From Tunturibacter gelidoferens (GTDB lineage Bacteria > Acidobacteriota > Terriglobia > Terriglobales > Acidobacteriaceae), in contig NZ_CP132938.1 in the NCBI RefSeq assembly GCF_040358255.1, forward strand, positions 2,480,001-2,544,000: a DNA stretch of 64,000 bases, written 5' to 3'. This document shows, one piece after another, positions 56,382 through 64,000 of this stretch. The notes under the pieces were generated by a model. It was not told where the DNA came from and ran no database searches. It saw only the letters and a list, made by a program, of their open reading frames with translations. The translations under genes and the position numbers were made by a program. The stretch's first letter is position 1. Every line of letters starts with the position of its first letter.

Positions 56382-57566
56382 TTAGCTCTTCTCGCCGCCA
56401 GAGGCTGGTTGGATAGTGACATGCATTCCGTTCACCAGATAATCGGGCGGGCTGGCGACGATCCGATCGCTCTCGGTGATGGCATTGGTGATTTCGATCG
56501 TATTGCCGAAGTCGCGTCCTAAAGCTACCTTGCGCAACTCAATCTGATTGGTCCCGTTGACGATGGCGATCTGTGGTCCTGCGGACTGAAAGAGGATGGC
56601 TCCGACCGGCACAACCAAGTGCTTCACGGGCGCGCTAAGGTGGATGTGCACCTCTGCGTATGCGCCTGGCAGCAGCTTGCCGGACGGATTGGGGACGTCG
56701 ATCTCGGTGAGCAGGGTGTGAGAGTCTAACGCAATCGAGTGACTACTTCTGGTGACGGTTCCTTCAAACTGCTGGCCTGGCAGGGCTATCAGTTCCAGAG
56801 TCGCTTTCAGACCGTCCGAGATCTGGTCGCTGTAGCTCTCTGGAACAGGCACAAAGACACGCACGATGTTGATTTTGGAGATGCGGAAGAGCTCAGCCCC
56901 CATGCCGCTATTGCCTGCGTTGATGAGGTCGCCGACGTCTGTGCGACGTTGGGTGATGACGCCGTCGAACGGGGCGACAACCTTTTCGAAGCCCTGCAGT
57001 TGTTCCAGGCGATTGACATTGGCGGTCGCTGCCTGCACGCCGGCCTTCTGAGCGTCGAGATTTTGATTATTCTGATCGACTTCCTGTTGAGCGACGGCGT
57101 TTGTTGGGATCAGTTCCTGATACCGCTTGGCGGTGATGCCGGCCAGTACGAGGTTTGCCTGGGTCTGGCTCAGGGCTGCTCGTGCCTGGTTCAGCTCCTG
57201 ATCGACCTCGGGCGATTCGATCTGGGCCAGAAGTTCGCCCTGGTGAACATGGGTTCCGATATCCGCATACCAGTGGGCAATGTAACCGCTGGTGCGAGCG
57301 TAGACGGGGGAATCGGAATATCCCTGAAGCGTAGAAGGCAGGGTGATCTCACTGTCGGGCGCACCTTGTTGCGCGTGAGTGAGAGTTACCGGTTCGGTAT
57401 CGAGTGCGTTGGTACCTGCGGTCAGTTTTTTGGCATCCTGAGCGCGCAGGAAGAAGGTAACCGCCCCGAAGATGCAGAGGACTACGGGGATGAGGAGGAA
57501 CCACTTGATGCTGTCTCGGCTGGTTTCAGTTGTGGGTGGTGGTGTTGCCTGCGTTTGATTTGTCAT
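56382..57566 (-). CDS. RND efflux periplasmic adaptor (membrane fusion protein)
   Basis: A 394-residue adaptor. One N-terminal membrane helix (WFLLIPVVLCIFGAVTFFL) anchors it, then come the lipoyl halves (YARTSGYIAHWYADIGTHVHQGELLAQIESPEVDQEL; FEKVVAPFDGVITQRRTDVGDLIN), a coiled-coil hairpin between them, and the beta-barrel end. The ATG at 57566 (MTNQTQATPP) is preferred: GAGGG lies five bases before it. An in-frame ATG at 57584 would overlap the pump gene by 11 bases. It joins the RND pump to the outer-membrane factor. Confidence 0.94.
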   Translation of the reverse strand: MTNQTQATPPPTTETSRDSIKWFLLIPVVLCIFGAVTFFLRAQDAKKLTAGTNALDTEPVTLTHAQQGAPDSEITLPSTLQGYSDSPVYARTSGYIAHWYADIGTHVHQGELLAQIESPEVDQELNQARAALSQTQANLVLAGITAKRYQELIPTNAVAQQEVDQNNQNLDAQKAGVQAATANVNRLEQLQGFEKVVAPFDGVITQRRTDVGDLINAGNSGMGAELFRISKINIVRVFVPVPESYSDQISDGLKATLELIALPGQQFEGTVTRSSHSIALDSHTLLTEIDVPNPSGKLLPGAYAEVHIHLSAPVKHLVVPVGAILFQSAGPQIAIVNGTNQIELRKVALGRDFGNTIEITNAITESDRIVASPPDYLVNGMHVTIQPASGGEKS

Positions 57567-57573
57567 AGTTCCC

Positions 57574-60500
57574 TCATGCCTCATGACTCACCTCGGAGAT
57601 AGGCAAGCGTGGTTTGGTGTTTCGCCGGAGGACGGCGAAGACGATTGGAACGAAGAAGAGCGTGGCGACGGTGGCGAAGAGCAGGCCGCCGATGACCGCG
57701 CGGCCTAGAGGAGCGTTCTGCTCTCCGCCGTCGCCGAGACCAAGGGCCATGGGAATCATGCCGATGATCATGGCCATCGCCGTCATCAAGACTGGACGCA
57801 GACGCGTGGCACCTGCCTCAAGCGCGGCGCGGAAGGAATCCCGGTTCTCGGCGAAGTGTTCGTTCGCGAAGGTGATGACAAGCACGCTGTTCGAGGTCGC
57901 GACACCGATGCTCATGATCGTTCCCATCAACGCTGGAACACTGAGCGAAGTATGGGTCAGGAAGAGCACCCAACAGATTCCGGCCAGCGCCCCGGGCAAA
58001 GCGGTGATGATGATGAAGGCCTCTGACCACGATTGGAAGTTGACGACCAAGAGGAAGTAGACCAAGGCTATGGCGAAGGCAAGGCCGGCGAAGAGGCCCA
58101 CGAACGACGAGTGCATGGTGGCCACCTGCCCGCGAGTGACGAGGTGACTGCCTCTGGGCAGGTGCTTCTCGGCCTCCGCGGTAATTCGCTGTACGTCCTT
58201 TGCGACGCCCCCAAGGTCACGCCCCTGTGTGCTCGCATAGATATCGATGACGGGCTGAACGTCATAGTGGCTCACGACTGCCGGTTCGCTCTTCCGGGTC
58301 ATGCCAGCCAGATTTTCGAAGAGCTGCGGCGAGGTGACCGTCGGCGAATTCACCGGGATCGTGCGCAGGGTGTCGAGAGAGTTGATCCTGTATTGCGGCG
58401 TCTGGACGGCGATGTTGTAGGAGACGCCGTTCGCGGTATTGAGCCAGAAGTTAGGCTGCGTTTGAAAGCTTGAACTCAGGGATACGAGTACGTTGCTGGC
58501 AACGTCCCGCTCGGTGAGTCCGAGCTGCTGGATCCGCACGCGGTCCACATCGAATTGCAACCGGGGTTGGTCCAGCAGTTGTTGAATATGGACGTCCACT
58601 GCGCCCGGTACGGCACGCATCTGCTCGGCAATCTGCGACGCGATTGCGAAGTTGGCGTTTACGTCACGTCCGACAATTTGAATGTCGAGGGGGGCGGGTA
58701 TGCCAAAGTTCAATGTCTGCGCGACGATGTCAGCAGGTTCGAAGAAGAACGATGTCCCTGGGAAGCGCTTGGGCAACTCCTCTCTGAGACGTGCGACGTA
58801 GTCAGCGGTGGGATGATGATTTGGCTGGAGGGAGCCGAGGATCTCCGCGTCCGCGTTTCCGATGGTTCCGCTATTGCTGTAGGAGAGATTGATGCCGCTG
58901 GTTGGCAGGCCGATATTATCGAGGATTCCACCGACTTCATTCGCAGGTATCTGGGTGCGGATGTAACGATCTACCTCATCTACCAGCCGGGCGGTTTCCT
59001 CAATGCGTGTGCCGGTCTTGGCCCGAAGGTGCAGGCGGAATTGTCCGGCATCGACAGCGGGAAAGAAGTCCTGACCGAGAAAAGGTATCAACACGAGACT
59101 GGACAGGCAGAAAACCAAGAAGAGACTGAGGAAGATTCTGCGGTGGTCGAGGCACTGCTGCAGTAAGCCTGTGTATCGGACCGTGAAGGCCTCAAACGCA
59201 TGTTCGAAGCGTTGATGGATGCGCGCAAAGCGGCTTGTTCGCTCGCCTGTAATAGGGTGCCGATGCTGTTCGAGTTCCTTAGGCAAAAGAAACATGACGA
59301 GCGTGGGAATGATGGTGCGGGAGAAGAAGTAGGAGGCGAATAGAGCGAAGACCACTGCTTCGGCAAGTGGTACGAACAGGTAACGCGCCACGCCGGAGAG
59401 GAAGAACATGGGGACGAAAACGATGCTGATGCAGACCGTGGAGACGAACGCAGGGACTGCGATCTCCTGGGCGCCATCGAGGATGGCCTGTCGCAGATCT
59501 TTCCCCATGGCGACATTCCGCTGCATGTTCTCGATCTCTACGGTCGCGTCGTCGACCAGCACGCCGACCGCCAGCGCCAGCCCACCCAGCGTCATGATGT
59601 TGATACTTTCGCCTAATGCACTCAGCAACAGTAGCGACGTAAGGATCGAGAGTGGGATTGAGATGCAGATGATCAGAGTGCTTCTCCAGCTTCCGAGAAA
59701 CACGAGGATCATGATCGACGTGAGTGAAGCGGCGACGATTCCTTCACGTACGACTCCATTCAGGGATGCACGCACGAATACCGATTGATCAGAGAGCGGA
59801 TGCATCTGCAACTCGGGTGGCAGCGTGGACGCGATGCGGGGTAGCGCTGCGCGAATTCCGGCGACAATGGCCAGCGTCGAGGCGCTGCCGGTTTTTTCGA
59901 TTGTGAGCAGAGCTCCACGCTGCCCGTCCTGGCGGACGATGTTCTGCTGCACGGCGAAGCCGTCTCGCACATGCGCGACGTCGTGCATAAATATGGTGCC
60001 GCCATTGATCGTCTTCACGGGGAGGTTATTGAGCTCTTGAACTGTGACCGGTGTGCCGTTGAGACCGACGTTGTATTCCGTCTTGTCGATCTTCGCTGTT
60101 CCCGAGGGCAGGATGACATTTTGGTCATTGATGGCGTTGACGATGTCCATCGGGGAGAGTCCCTTGGATTGCAACTGGGACGAGTCGATGTCCACCATGA
60201 TCTGGCGAACCTTGCCGCCATAGGGAAGCGGAACTGCAGCGCCTGGAATGGTCGACAGTTGAGGGCGGATGAAGTTCGTCCCGAAGTCGTTGAGCTGCTG
60301 CTCTGAGAGTCCTCGTCCACTGAGACCGAGTTGAAGAATCGGTACGGTGGATGCGCTGTAACGAATGACAAGAGGTGGAGTAATTCCGGCTGGAAGTTGT
60401 TTGAGTGTCGCCTCTGCTTCCGCATTCACCTCGGCGATGGTTCCATCGACGTTGGCCTGCGGTTGTAGAAACACTTTGATGACGGCGACACCGTTGAGAG

Positions 60501-60753
60501 ATTGCGACTCGATGTGGTCGATGTTGCCAACGGTCGTTGTAAGAGCGCGTTCGTAGATGGAGGTAATCCGGGACTCCATCTCGGAGGGCACGAGACCTGT
60601 AAATGTCCAGATGATGCTGACCACCGGTATGTTGATCTCGGGAAAGATGTCGACGGGCGTGCGCATCAACATCACGGGTCCGGCGAGAAACAGCAGGAGC
60701 GCGAGTACTACGAAGGTGTACGGCCGGTTGAGTGCGAGTCTAACGATCCACAT
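57574..60753 (-). CDS. RND-family multidrug efflux pump permease
   Basis: A 1059-residue inner-membrane pump with twelve membrane helices and two large periplasmic loops. The N-terminus is MWIVRLALNRPYTFVVLALL, and the loop GTPVTVQELNNLPVKTINGG is of the AcrB type. The helix-4 proton-relay acids are in ALAVGVLVDDATVEIENMQRN. The second half has MGTIMSIGVATSNSVLVITFANEHF and RPVLMTAMAMIIGMIPMALG. Length matches AcrB (1049). It is close to the HAE1/MdtB group; substrate cannot be told. It is the first gene of the pump operon, 145 bases after the response regulator. Confidence 0.96.
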   Translation of the reverse strand: MWIVRLALNRPYTFVVLALLLFLAGPVMLMRTPVDIFPEINIPVVSIIWTFTGLVPSEMESRITSIYERALTTTVGNIDHIESQSLNGVAVIKVFLQPQANVDGTIAEVNAEAEATLKQLPAGITPPLVIRYSASTVPILQLGLSGRGLSEQQLNDFGTNFIRPQLSTIPGAAVPLPYGGKVRQIMVDIDSSQLQSKGLSPMDIVNAINDQNVILPSGTAKIDKTEYNVGLNGTPVTVQELNNLPVKTINGGTIFMHDVAHVRDGFAVQQNIVRQDGQRGALLTIEKTGSASTLAIVAGIRAALPRIASTLPPELQMHPLSDQSVFVRASLNGVVREGIVAASLTSIMILVFLGSWRSTLIICISIPLSILTSLLLLSALGESINIMTLGGLALAVGVLVDDATVEIENMQRNVAMGKDLRQAILDGAQEIAVPAFVSTVCISIVFVPMFFLSGVARYLFVPLAEAVVFALFASYFFSRTIIPTLVMFLLPKELEQHRHPITGERTSRFARIHQRFEHAFEAFTVRYTGLLQQCLDHRRIFLSLFLVFCLSSLVLIPFLGQDFFPAVDAGQFRLHLRAKTGTRIEETARLVDEVDRYIRTQIPANEVGGILDNIGLPTSGINLSYSNSGTIGNADAEILGSLQPNHHPTADYVARLREELPKRFPGTSFFFEPADIVAQTLNFGIPAPLDIQIVGRDVNANFAIASQIAEQMRAVPGAVDVHIQQLLDQPRLQFDVDRVRIQQLGLTERDVASNVLVSLSSSFQTQPNFWLNTANGVSYNIAVQTPQYRINSLDTLRTIPVNSPTVTSPQLFENLAGMTRKSEPAVVSHYDVQPVIDIYASTQGRDLGGVAKDVQRITAEAEKHLPRGSHLVTRGQVATMHSSFVGLFAGLAFAIALVYFLLVVNFQSWSEAFIIITALPGALAGICWVLFLTHTSLSVPALMGTIMSIGVATSNSVLVITFANEHFAENRDSFRAALEAGATRLRPVLMTAMAMIIGMIPMALGLGDGGEQNAPLGRAVIGGLLFATVATLFFVPIVFAVLRRNTKPRLPISEVSHEA

Positions 60754-60898
60754 GGCAGTCCTCTAAGAAGCATCTGAGCGGTTGCGCAGATGATTGCGAA
60801 CCACGCTTTGCTTAAGAACCACTCTATGGATTCTTCGTGTGCCTTCGATACCCCAAACCGAGCGTAGAAAAGATAACTCTTTCGGGTGTATCGGTGGG

Positions 60899-61531
60899 CT
60901 AGTTCAGGTGGATGATGCCACGGCGCAGAGCGTTCGTAACCGCCTCGGTGCGGTCGTTCACGCCGAGCTTCATCAGGATGTTTTTTACGTGCATCTTGAC
61001 TGTGTCTTCCGCGATGGAGAGCGTTGCGCCGATCTCTTTGTTTCGCTTGCCCCGTGCGACTTCCTTCAGCACATCGAGCTCACGCTGGGTGAGTTTCTCT
61101 GAGGCGAGGTGATCGACGAGCTTCGCCGCGACGGCGGAGGGCACGTGCTGCTTGCCGGCATGAACGGCCCTGATCGCATGAAGGAGTTCCTCGCGAACCA
61201 TGCCCTTCACCACATAACCTCTTGCGCCCGCGGCGAGGGCGCGCTCAATGTCCGCGTCACCTTCGAACGAGGTGAGAACAATGGTGCGAGCAGAGGGCGA
61301 GAGCGCGAGGATGTTGCGAATGAGGTCGAATCCAGTGGTATCACGAAGACGAAGGTCGACCAGGGTTATGTCAGGGTTGACGTCACGAAACATGCTGAGG
61401 CCCTCCGCACCGGAACCTGCCGCGCCGACGATCTCCATGTCGGGCTGCAGGCTCACAATGCTGATGAGCCCGTCGCGGACGATAGGATGATCGTCTATGC
61501 AGAGGATTCGGATTCGCGGATGTTTTGTCAT
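60899..61531 (-). CDS. NarL/LuxR-family response regulator
   Basis: A 210-residue response regulator. The receiver has acidic pair Asp13-Asp14 (CIDDHPIVRDGL), phosphoacceptor Asp59 (TLVDLRLRD) and switch Lys (VVKGMVREE). The DNA-binding LuxR-type domain is LTQRELDVLKEVARGKRNKEIGATLSIAEDTVKMHVKNILMKLGV. It follows the sensor kinase by 30 bases and precedes the RND pump genes on the same strand. The predicted target is the downstream pump, inferred from order. Confidence 0.95.
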   Translation of the reverse strand: MTKHPRIRILCIDDHPIVRDGLISIVSLQPDMEIVGAAGSGAEGLSMFRDVNPDITLVDLRLRDTTGFDLIRNILALSPSARTIVLTSFEGDADIERALAAGARGYVVKGMVREELLHAIRAVHAGKQHVPSAVAAKLVDHLASEKLTQRELDVLKEVARGKRNKEIGATLSIAEDTVKMHVKNILMKLGVNDRTEAVTNALRRGIIHLN

Positions 61532-61542
61532 CTCTGGTCGAT

Positions 61543-61578
61543 TCTATGGTTGACGGTGTGTCTATGGTTGACGGTGTG
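61543..61578. repeat. Perfect 18-bp direct repeat, two units
   Basis: TCTATGGTTGACGGTGTG occurs twice in tandem, spanning the kinase-regulator junction. The second unit includes the end of the kinase gene. It may have arisen by slippage. Confidence 0.85.
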
Positions 61579-64000
61579 TGCTCGACCAACGTGTCTGGAG
61601 TTTGCGCCAGATGCTCGGTCTCGCTTTGTGGTCGGGGTAGGCCATGTGTCCAGGGACCACAAGCCGGATCCGGGTACCATTGTCGTGCTTTGATTCAATG
61701 GTAAGGGTAGCCGCAATTCTGGAGGCCCGCTCCCGCATGCCCACAATGCCGAAGTGGCCGGGTACGCCCGCGTCGAGGATCGGCTGGGTGATGCCCGGCC
61801 CTTCATCCTCGACGTGAAGAGTGAAGACGTTGGAGGTATAGCTCAGGCGTACCTCAACGCGACCGCGCGTATGTTTCAGGGCATTTCGCAGGGCCTCGCA
61901 CGCGATCTGGATGATCTCATCGCCGACGCCGGCCCGGAGCGGGAGTTCTGTTCCCTCGGTGATGTAGCGGATCGCCTGGTGCCGGTCTTCCGTGAAGTGC
62001 GTCGCGGTAAGTTTGAGGGTCTGGAGCACGTCCTGTGCCGAGACCATAGTTGCTCGCAGAGTCGTGAGTGCGCCACGCCCTTTGGCCAAGGCTGATTCAG
62101 AGAGCTGAAGGGCTCGACTGAGTATTGGCTTGCCTGCCGCTCCAGGAGGAGTCAACTCATCGGCGATCTCAAGTTGGAGGCTGATTCCCATGACATCCTG
62201 GAGCAGATTGTCATGCAGATCCTGGGCCACTCGTGTGCGTTCGTCCAGCCGCTCTTCGAAACGCCGCCGAAGCCCATCGGCGACGGAACGAATCCTAAAC
62301 CGGACCAGGAGGAGGATAGCCAGCAGCAGCGCCAAGAGGCATAGTGCGATGAACCATTTCGTCTGATAGAAGGCAGGTAACAGGGTGAAGTCCAAAGCAG
62401 CGGGCTCCGTACTCCACACTCCATCGTCGTTCGCAGCCAGCACTTCAAAGCGGTACTTACCTGGAGGGAGATTCGTATAGGTCGCAAAGCGGCGTGTGGA
62501 CTCCGCATTCCACTGAGCATCGAAACCCAGGAGCCGATAACGAAACGTTACCTTGCGAGGGTTGATGAAGCTGAGGCCAGTGTAGTTGATCTCGATGCGG
62601 CGGGTTAGCGGAGGGAGGGTGATGGCTCTTGCGACCTCCACGTTCGCATCGTCTACCGTGAGCTGGACAATTTGCACGGGCGGAGGGACGGGGTTCTTGC
62701 GGATGTGCGCAGGATCGATGGTGGCGAGGCCTTCCGATGTCGTGAGCCAGATGCGGCCATCGGGTAGAACCGCAACAGGAGTGCTGCCGTGGAGGTCTGG
62801 GTTGTTGTGAAGGCCATCGCCGTCGTCATAAAAATCGTACGGAACAAGAAACTTTGGATCTGTTGCGGCATGCAGAAGATCACTGACAGTCACCGAGGCG
62901 ACACCAATGTTGTAGCCGAGCCAGAGCCGGCCGCCTGGGCCTGGCACTGCCCAGAGAACTCGGCTGCCAGGCAGCCCGTTCTTTCTGGACCAAGAGGTAA
63001 ATCTACCTCCGCTGTAGCGCGCTAGGCCGCGTTCTGAAGCGATCCAGACACCGCCGTCGCTGTCGGCAGAGATGGCGTGGGGTGATCCGCCGGGCAGGTG
63101 ATCCGCGGCGGTGAACTGGTGGAAGGTGACACCGTTATAGAGGACGATCTCGCCGGTACTGAGTCCGAACCACACTTCTCCGTGCGTGCCTGCTGCAATG
63201 ACCGAAACGGCCTTGCTTTGGAGCGCAGGCGTGGTGACTGCGATGGCAACTTGCCCCGGCTCCCAGCGAAAGAGACCTCCGTGCTGGTCGTAGAACCAGA
63301 GTTCGCCAGTGGAAGATTGCGCTATGGATGTGATCTGTGTGACCTGAACGCCGGGCTGGACGACGTGACTGCGGCCATCCTTTACTACGCTTAGCCCGTG
63401 GGGCGTACCTGCGAACAAGGTGCCGTCGATGCCCCCCGTAAGGGAGAGGATGCTTTCGCGCAGCACGCTCTTCGCGCCTGTGGCCGTTATCTCGTTGAGG
63501 CCGACTGCTGATCCGGCAAAGACCTTGCTCCCGACTACCGCCAGCGAGGTCATGTTGTCGCTCAGAAGGCCTGAGCGGCGGGTCATGGTGGCGAACTTGT
63601 CATAGCGAAGTCGATTGAGTCCGTTCTGCGTCCCGATCCAGAGATTGTGTTCGCGGTCCTGAAAGAGGGTCCATACGGAGTCACTCGACAGGCCATCGAC
63701 GACGGAGAACTGTTCCTTTTCAGCGCGAGCTTCACCCACGGTAGTACTCACGCGGATGACACCGCTCTCTCGGGTTGCCAACCACAGGTTGCCATCGGTA
63801 TCGGGCAAGATGCTGCGAATCTGATCGGAGGCGAGATGCGTCCTGTCGAGGATGGACGGTGCAATATTGTGGGCGGACTGGAGACCGCATTCCGTTGGGT
63901 CGACTTTTGCCAGTGGCATCGACTGAGGTGGATGGGGCGCAGAAACGAGAGCCGAGGCCGACCGTACCTGACATGTTGTTGTAACCTGCATGGTCGCGGG
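61562..64000 (-). CDS. Sensor histidine kinase with two-component propeller input domain (5' end outside the window)
   Basis: At least 809 residues, open to the right edge, so the N-terminus is missing. Blades of the 'Reg_prop' propeller repeat (IRSILPDTDGNLWLATRESGVIRV, VWTLFQDREHNLWIGTQNGLNRL, PHAISADSDGGVWIASERGLARY) form an extracytoplasmic sensor. A Y_Y_Y domain follows (YTGLSFINPRKVTFRYRLLGFDAQWN), then one membrane helix (FIALCLLALLLAILLLVRF), the HisKA_3 helix with VAQDLHDNLLQDVMG (phosphoacceptor His) and an ATPase domain (IACEALRNALKHTRGRVEVRL; DEGPGI; GIVGMRERA). It pairs with the response regulator downstream. The full protein should be near 1000 residues. Confidence 0.95.
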   Translation of the reverse strand, partial: PATMQVTTTCQVRSASALVSAPHPPQSMPLAKVDPTECGLQSAHNIAPSILDRTHLASDQIRSILPDTDGNLWLATRESGVIRVSTTVGEARAEKEQFSVVDGLSSDSVWTLFQDREHNLWIGTQNGLNRLRYDKFATMTRRSGLLSDNMTSLAVVGSKVFAGSAVGLNEITATGAKSVLRESILSLTGGIDGTLFAGTPHGLSVVKDGRSHVVQPGVQVTQITSIAQSSTGELWFYDQHGGLFRWEPGQVAIAVTTPALQSKAVSVIAAGTHGEVWFGLSTGEIVLYNGVTFHQFTAADHLPGGSPHAISADSDGGVWIASERGLARYSGGRFTSWSRKNGLPGSRVLWAVPGPGGRLWLGYNIGVASVTVSDLLHAATDPKFLVPYDFYDDGDGLHNNPDLHGSTPVAVLPDGRIWLTTSEGLATIDPAHIRKNPVPPPVQIVQLTVDDANVEVARAITLPPLTRRIEINYTGLSFINPRKVTFRYRLLGFDAQWNAESTRRFATYTNLPPGKYRFEVLAANDDGVWSTEPAALDFTLLPAFYQTKWFIALCLLALLLAILLLVRFRIRSVADGLRRRFEERLDERTRVAQDLHDNLLQDVMGISLQLEIADELTPPGAAGKPILSRALQLSESALAKGRGALTTLRATMVSAQDVLQTLKLTATHFTEDRHQAIRYITEGTELPLRAGVGDEIIQIACEALRNALKHTRGRVEVRLSYTSNVFTLHVEDEGPGITQPILDAGVPGHFGIVGMRERASRIAATLTIESKHDNGTRIRLVVPGHMAYPDHKARPSIWRKLQTRWSSTHRQP

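Overview
The window reads as a chromosomal segment of a Gram-negative, high-GC soil bacterium, most likely an acidobacterium of the Terriglobus/Granulicella/Edaphobacter type. This is an inference from gene content. The clues are a fused AroD-AroE protein, a partial atp operon with two b-type subunits, a meso-DAP type MurE, a FAS1 protein, a YXWGXW protein, a sensor kinase with a beta-propeller input domain, and dispersed intergenic repeats that read CHPERSEG when translated. No rRNA, tRNA, CRISPR array, transposase, integrase or phage gene was recognised.

Layout. 1-1192: 3' part of hflX. 1563-7954: an ATP synthase operon with b', b, delta, alpha, gamma, beta and epsilon, closed by a strong terminator; subunits a and c are not in the window. 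7955-8450: repeat-rich spacer. 8451-20677: housekeeping and mixed genes, namely aroDE, pgeF, an exported prolyl oligopeptidase, an ABC exporter pair, dxs, an SRPBCC protein, a FAS1 protein and a DUF2127 membrane protein. 20882-50196: a long division and cell wall (dcw) cluster with mraZ, rsmH, ftsL, ftsI, murE, murF, a Lys/Ala-rich protein, mraY, murD, ftsW, murG, murC, ftsQ, ftsA, ftsZ and a second penicillin-binding transpeptidase. It is split by two accessory blocks: murG to murC holds repeats, a YXWGXW protein and an exported acetamidase; ftsA to ftsZ holds a GT-C-like membrane protein, an ArsR regulator with three AHSA1 proteins, a STAS protein and a GNAT acetyltransferase. 50626-52239: NAD(P)HX repair enzyme. 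52397-64000: two efflux systems. One is a DHA2 MFS pump divergent from a TetR regulator, with a palindromic operator between them. The other is a sensor kinase, response regulator, RND pump, adaptor and outer-membrane factor in one orientation.

How they work together. The dcw genes make lipid II (MurC-F, MraY, MurG) and build the septum (FtsZ, FtsA, FtsQ, FtsL, FtsW, FtsI); murB and ddl are absent from their usual place between murC and ftsQ. Dxs can feed the polyprenyl carrier used by MraY. The two efflux loci have separate regulators and look like independent stress-response modules.

The most unusual signals are three copies of one intergenic repeat (a palindromic double copy beyond the atp operon, and single copies before murG and murC), a second repeat family present twice, a histone-H1-like tail on a protein between murF and mraY, an Asp in the SxN motif of FtsI, and a large acidic insert in the ATP synthase gamma subunit.
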